A stretch of 9,003 nt of DNA from positions 1 to 9,003 of the forward strand of contig JAGHYO010000082.1 of assembly GCA_017743605.1 (NCBI GenBank), written 5' to 3'. Shown piece after piece: positions 6,628 through 9,003 of this stretch. A program made the translations under genes and the position numbers. The notes under the pieces are model-generated. The model did no database searches. It was not told the DNA's origin and saw only the letters and a program-made list of their open reading frames with translations. The stretch is from Thermoflexus sp. (lineage in GTDB: Bacteria; Chloroflexota; Anaerolineae; Thermoflexales; Thermoflexaceae). Numbering within the stretch: the first letter of the stretch is position 1; every line of letters starts with the position of its first letter.

Positions 6628-7305
6628 TCGCTGCCGAACAGCGTTGCGCCATCCCTCGATATGCGCGAATCACTCCACCCTCTTCTCAACATACCGATGC
6701 GTGTCTGCAGGAAAAACTAAACGATACGTCGACCAGAAATCACGACAACGATACGCCCTACGATCAGGCTCGGGAAGGGCTTCCCCTCACCGACGACGTG
6801 TCGCTTCGCGCCGATCCCCGACCACCCGCGCCTCCACTGGACGAGCCCCACAACATCCGGCGGTCCGGGCCCAAACTGCCCTTTCCTTGCGACCCACCAA
6901 ACGCCGCCTTTTGTCCACCTCCAGAACCTTCCCCGCTTCAGAAGGTCACCGTGTCGCTGCAATGGAAGGCAAAGAATCTGCTTTTTTTGAATCCATTGCC
7001 AAACTGTCGGGATCGAGACGCCAAGCCGGCAACGCAGCCCCCTTCCACTGGCCCTTTCTTGATCCGCTTTCAGGATCCATTCTGTTCTTCCGTGGATTGG
7101 ACTTTTGGCTGAAGCACTCGGTAAGCCCCACCGTCTTGACAGTGGGATTTTGGGCGACCCTATCCGGTCCTTCCGTTCTGGGCCATGTTAGGGCTTCCAC
7201 AGCAAGCCCATCGATCTGTTCGAGTCTCCGGAATCCTCTTCATCCTTCCGAGAGAGGATCACCTTATGATATGTCAGTCCTAATTTTAAAACTACCCTCC
7301 ACGGC
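6628..7305. other. Gene-free stretch of about 680 bp
   Basis: Open frames exist on both strands (plus 6522-7112 and 6644-7426, minus 6717-6962 and 6946-7200), but their translations are Arg/Ser/Pro-rich or otherwise random, without family motifs or ribosome sites. Composition is less GC-rich than in the neighbouring genes. One hairpin can form at 7127-7146 (CCCACCGT with ACAGTGGG, one mismatch, loop CTTG), followed by ATTTT. It could be an old plus-strand terminator, but no gene feeds it. The stretch is most likely decayed sequence, including the region where the N-terminal half of the sensor kinase should have been. Confidence 0.5.
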
Positions 7306-7683
7306 ATGGTTCCCCTGCATGAAGTCCTCACCGGTCACGCGGCCTATCTGGAGGCGGAGGGAAGCCTCCCCGCGCTCCCGCCCCCCGCTAAGATCGCCCT
7401 CTACCGGCCGCTTTAGGAGGCGCTGAACAACGCGACCCGCTACGCCGGCGTCCCCCATTACACCGTCCGCCTGCGCGGCGAGCCCCATGGACTCTGGCTG
7501 GAGGTCCGCGATGAAAGACATGGGTTCGATCCGGGTCCCTATCTCGAGAATCCCTCCCCCGAGGCGATGCGCCACTTCGGGCTGCGGGGCATGCGGGATC
7601 GGGCGGAGCTGCCAGGCGGCCGGTTCGAGATCGAAAGCGCCCCGGGCCGTGGAACCTCCATCCGGGCGTGGCCGCCATGCTGA
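7306..7683 (+). pseudogene. NarL-type sensor histidine kinase, C-terminal ATPase remnant with internal TAG
   Basis: From ATG 7306 the frame reads MVPLHEVLTGHAAYLEAEG ... IALYRPL, then TAG (7414-7416), then EALNNATRYAG, VRDERHGFDPG, HFGLRGMRDRAELPGG, FEIESAPGRGTSIRAWP and TGA at 7681-7683. This is the HATPase domain of a NarL/DegS-class kinase: N box at about 7417-7449, G1 region at 7510-7530 and G2 region at about 7573-7608. The usual motif is YRIAQEALNN, so the TAG replaces the expected Gln codon CAG by one C-to-T change. The G1 box is also damaged (DERHGF for the expected DxGxGF). The dimerisation/His-phosphotransfer domain and any sensor are missing upstream. Its stop overlaps the start of the response regulator (ATGCTGA), the normal layout of a two-component pair. 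It cannot make a working kinase. Confidence 0.88.
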
Positions 7684-8360
7684 AAGGGAAGAGCGCGCTT
7701 CCCCGTCGGATCCGAATCGTGCTGGCCGACGATCATCCCCTCGTCCTGGAGGACCTGCGCGCTACGCTCCGGGCGGAGAGAGACATGGAAGCGGTCGCGG
7801 CGGTGACGGACGGGGCGGAGCGGATCGCCGTCGTGGAGCGCCATTGCCTGGATGGGGTGCCGGATCTCCAGACGCATGGCTTCTCCGGCTGGGATGGCCC
7901 AGAGGCGATCCGGCGGGCCATCCTTAGAACCCGAGTGCTCATCCTCGCCGCCCTCGGGGACGCTGAGTTCATCCAGATGGCCATCGAGCGCGAAGCCGAT
8001 GGCGTCGTGTTGAAGACGGAGCTGCCTCGGCAGACCCTCACGGCCATCCGGCAGGTCGCCCCGGGCCATCGGGTGTTCCCCCGGGCCGCGCCGCGCTGGC
8101 TCAGCCGGCGGATCCCCGAGGGGCTGGCCGCCCTCACCCAACGCAAACGCAAGATCATAGCTCTGTTGCCGGAGGGCCCAAGCAACGCCCAGATTGCCCG
8201 ACGCCTCGGCGTCGAAGTGGCCACGGTGAAATTCCACCGGCAGAGCATCTTCCATAAGCGGGGCGTGCGCAACCGGACGGAGGCCACCCGCTTCTGCTTC
8301 GCCACCTGCTCCGGCTGGCTGCCCTCCAAAGAAATCTCCGCAAGCGCCTTGGCTTTCTGA
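7677..8360 (+). CDS. NarL/FixJ-family response regulator with degenerate receiver
   Basis: A 227-residue DNA-binding transcription regulator of usual family length. The receiver domain (about 12-130) keeps the acidic pair Asp18/Asp19 (VLADDHPLVL) and the active-site Lys113 (VVLKTELP). The phosphorylation loop is altered, though: HCLDGVPDLQTHGFSGWDG replaces the expected PDVVLLDL-type strand, leaving Asp63 as the likely acceptor with one residue missing before it. The Thr/Ser switch is Ala91 (LILAALGD). The LuxR-type helix-turn-helix (about 152-207) is well kept: SNAQIARRLGVEVATVKFHRQSIF and GVRNRTEAT, with LTQRKRK in place of LTxRExE. ATG 7677 overlaps the kinase stop, implying translational coupling; a GTG at 7668 is an alternative. 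With its kinase broken, it is either decaying or acts without phosphorylation. Confidence 0.82.
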   Translation: MLKGKSALPRRIRIVLADDHPLVLEDLRATLRAERDMEAVAAVTDGAERIAVVERHCLDGVPDLQTHGFSGWDGPEAIRRAILRTRVLILAALGDAEFIQMAIEREADGVVLKTELPRQTLTAIRQVAPGHRVFPRAAPRWLSRRIPEGLAALTQRKRKIIALLPEGPSNAQIARRLGVEVATVKFHRQSIFHKRGVRNRTEATRFCFATCSGWLPSKEISASALAF

Positions 8361-8506
8361 CCCGCCCACAGCCCTTCACCCAGGCAGGTCCGATCCTCAC
8401 CTTTCGGCGGGGAGAGGCCTCCCTTCATGCAGGCCGGGAAAGCCCTTCCGCTGGCGCGGCCGAGCTCTCCGAAGGGCCGTTGTAGGAATCAGCCTGTGCA
8501 GATACG
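8361..8506. other. Intergenic gap with an imperfect terminator-like inverted repeat
   Basis: Perfect 7-base arms GCCCTTC (8442-8448) and GAAGGGC (8471-8477) enclose 22 GC-rich bases that can pair further. The repeat follows the response regulator by about 80 bp and could be its terminator, but no T-run follows it, only CGTTG. No promoter with good hexamers is visible before the malate synthase remnant. Confidence 0.25.
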
Positions 8507-8949
8507 ATGGCGACGCTCACCGTCGCCTCCGCCCCAATGACCGGAGGCATCCCAGAGGGAGCCGAGATGCACGCTGCGCTGGCACGAATCGAGATCCGGG
8601 GACCCGTTGAAGCGCCCTTCGCGGAGATCCCAACCCCGGAGGCGGTGGCCTTCGTCGCCGAGCTGGCCTGAGCCCTCGAGGAGGAGCGGCAACGCTTGCT
8701 GGCCCGACGCCGGGAGCGCTACGCCCGCCTGGTGGCTGGGGAGCGCCCCGACTTCCCCCGGAGACGCAGGCGATCCGCGCAGCGGACTGGCGGGTGGCCC
8801 CGCCTCCTAAGGACCTGCGCTGCCGCTGGGTGGAGATCACCGGGCCGACGGACCGCAAGATGGTGATCAACGCCCTCAATTCCGGAGCCCGGGTCTCCAC
8901 GGCGGATTTCGAGGACGCCAACGTCCCGACCTGGACGAACATGCTTTAG
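8507..8949 (+). pseudogene. aceB: Malate synthase A, N-terminal remnant
   Basis: Reading from ATG 8507 (or 8567, which has AGAGGGAG upstream) gives ALARIEIRGPVEAPFAEI, TPEAVAFVAEL, then TGA (8669-8671). In the same frame it continues EEERQRLLARRRERYARLV to DFP. A one-base loss in the C-run 8755-8759 shifts the frame, which then reads ETQAIRAADWRVAPPPKDL, RWVEITGPTDRKMVINALNSG, TADFEDANVPTWTNML and TAG (8947-8949). The VEITGPxDRKMVINALNSG and ADFEDA blocks identify malate synthase A, the glyoxylate-shunt enzyme condensing glyoxylate with acetyl-CoA. Only about 145 of roughly 530 residues remain; the TIM-barrel catalytic residues are absent. Homology stops abruptly at TWTNML, next to an AT-rich segment, so the rest was removed by a rearrangement rather than by point mutation. 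Confidence 0.88.
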
Positions 8950-8952
8950 GGG

Positions 8953-8981
8953 TTGACAACTGCTGGCGATTTTATTATCAT
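8953..8981 (+). promoter_or_regulatory. Near-consensus sigma-70 promoter firing out of the window
   Basis: TTGACA (8953-8958, perfect -35) and TATCAT (8976-8981, five of six matches to the -10) are separated by exactly 17 bp. The spacer and downstream bases are AT-rich, unlike the rest of the window. Transcription would start near 8988. An ATG at 8993 (Met-Lys-Leu) follows only about five bases later without a Shine-Dalgarno, so either the mRNA is nearly leaderless or the true start lies past the window edge. The promoter begins four bases after the end of the malate synthase remnant. Confidence 0.65.
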
Positions 8982-9003
8982 TTATTTCAGCCATGAAACT
9001 CTC

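Noticed and set aside
7136..7164. Promoter with TTGACA
   Set aside because: The hexamer is perfect, but nothing near 16-18 bp downstream resembles a -10 box, and it lies within a hairpin-forming sequence.
6644..7426. 260-codon plus-strand open frame
   Set aside because: Arg/Ser/Pro-rich random-looking translation with no ribosome site; it also overlaps the kinase remnant in a wrong frame.
7539..8428. 276- and 231-codon minus-strand open frames
   Set aside because: They are antisense shadows of the response regulator; translations lack motifs, whereas the plus frame shows receiver and LuxR-type helix-turn-helix domains.
8517..8994. Minus-strand frames of 141 and 91 codons
   Set aside because: Antisense to the malate synthase remnant and without protein-like features.

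Overview
High-GC bacterial DNA, probably from a free-living, aerobic, catabolically versatile and possibly thermophilic lineage. Chloroflexota (Thermoflexus-like) is my guess from protein style and codon choice, and nothing in the window proves it. I see no rRNA, tRNA, CRISPR array or recognisable transposase. The window holds five intact protein genes, four clear gene remnants and one dense array of short palindromic repeats.

Left end (1-497): an array of five REP/BIME-like units. Each unit has two different mini-hairpins facing each other, and the base pairs covary between the two. The array abuts the 3' end of the first gene. Positions 510-2090 (minus) encode a 526-residue protein made of two nitrilase-fold domains, of which only the N-terminal one keeps Glu/Lys/Cys. 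Diverging from it, 2333-3133 (plus) encodes an alpha/beta hydrolase. Just downstream lies a collapsed acyl-CoA synthetase (AMP-binding) gene, 3199-3753, which keeps its N-terminus and C-terminal tip but has lost its middle.

Centre (3801-5667, minus): a two-gene operon, a small metal-binding cupin followed 31 bp later by an NAD(P)-dependent aldehyde dehydrogenase. A candidate promoter and a perfect 7-bp inverted repeat lie upstream. This looks like a small-molecule (sugar-acid or amino-acid) oxidation unit, but the substrate cannot be read from sequence.

Right half (about 6100-8950, plus): mostly gene decay. It contains a 64-codon creatininase-family N-terminus whose metal-ligand Glu has become Lys, about 1 kb with no convincing gene, the C-terminal ATPase half of a NarL-type sensor kinase cut by a TAG, its translationally overlapping response regulator (still open, with a damaged receiver active site), and the N-terminal quarter of malate synthase A with a TGA, a frameshift and an abrupt end. 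Immediately after that end the sequence becomes AT-rich and carries a near-consensus sigma-70 promoter firing out of the window, so a different, expressed unit probably starts at about 8950.

I found no clearly new multi-gene system. The most notable items are the pseudo-dimeric nitrilase with a dead second half, the covarying repeat array with a candidate small ORF in its aberrant unit, the orphaned degenerate response regulator, and the concentration of unrelated broken metabolic genes.
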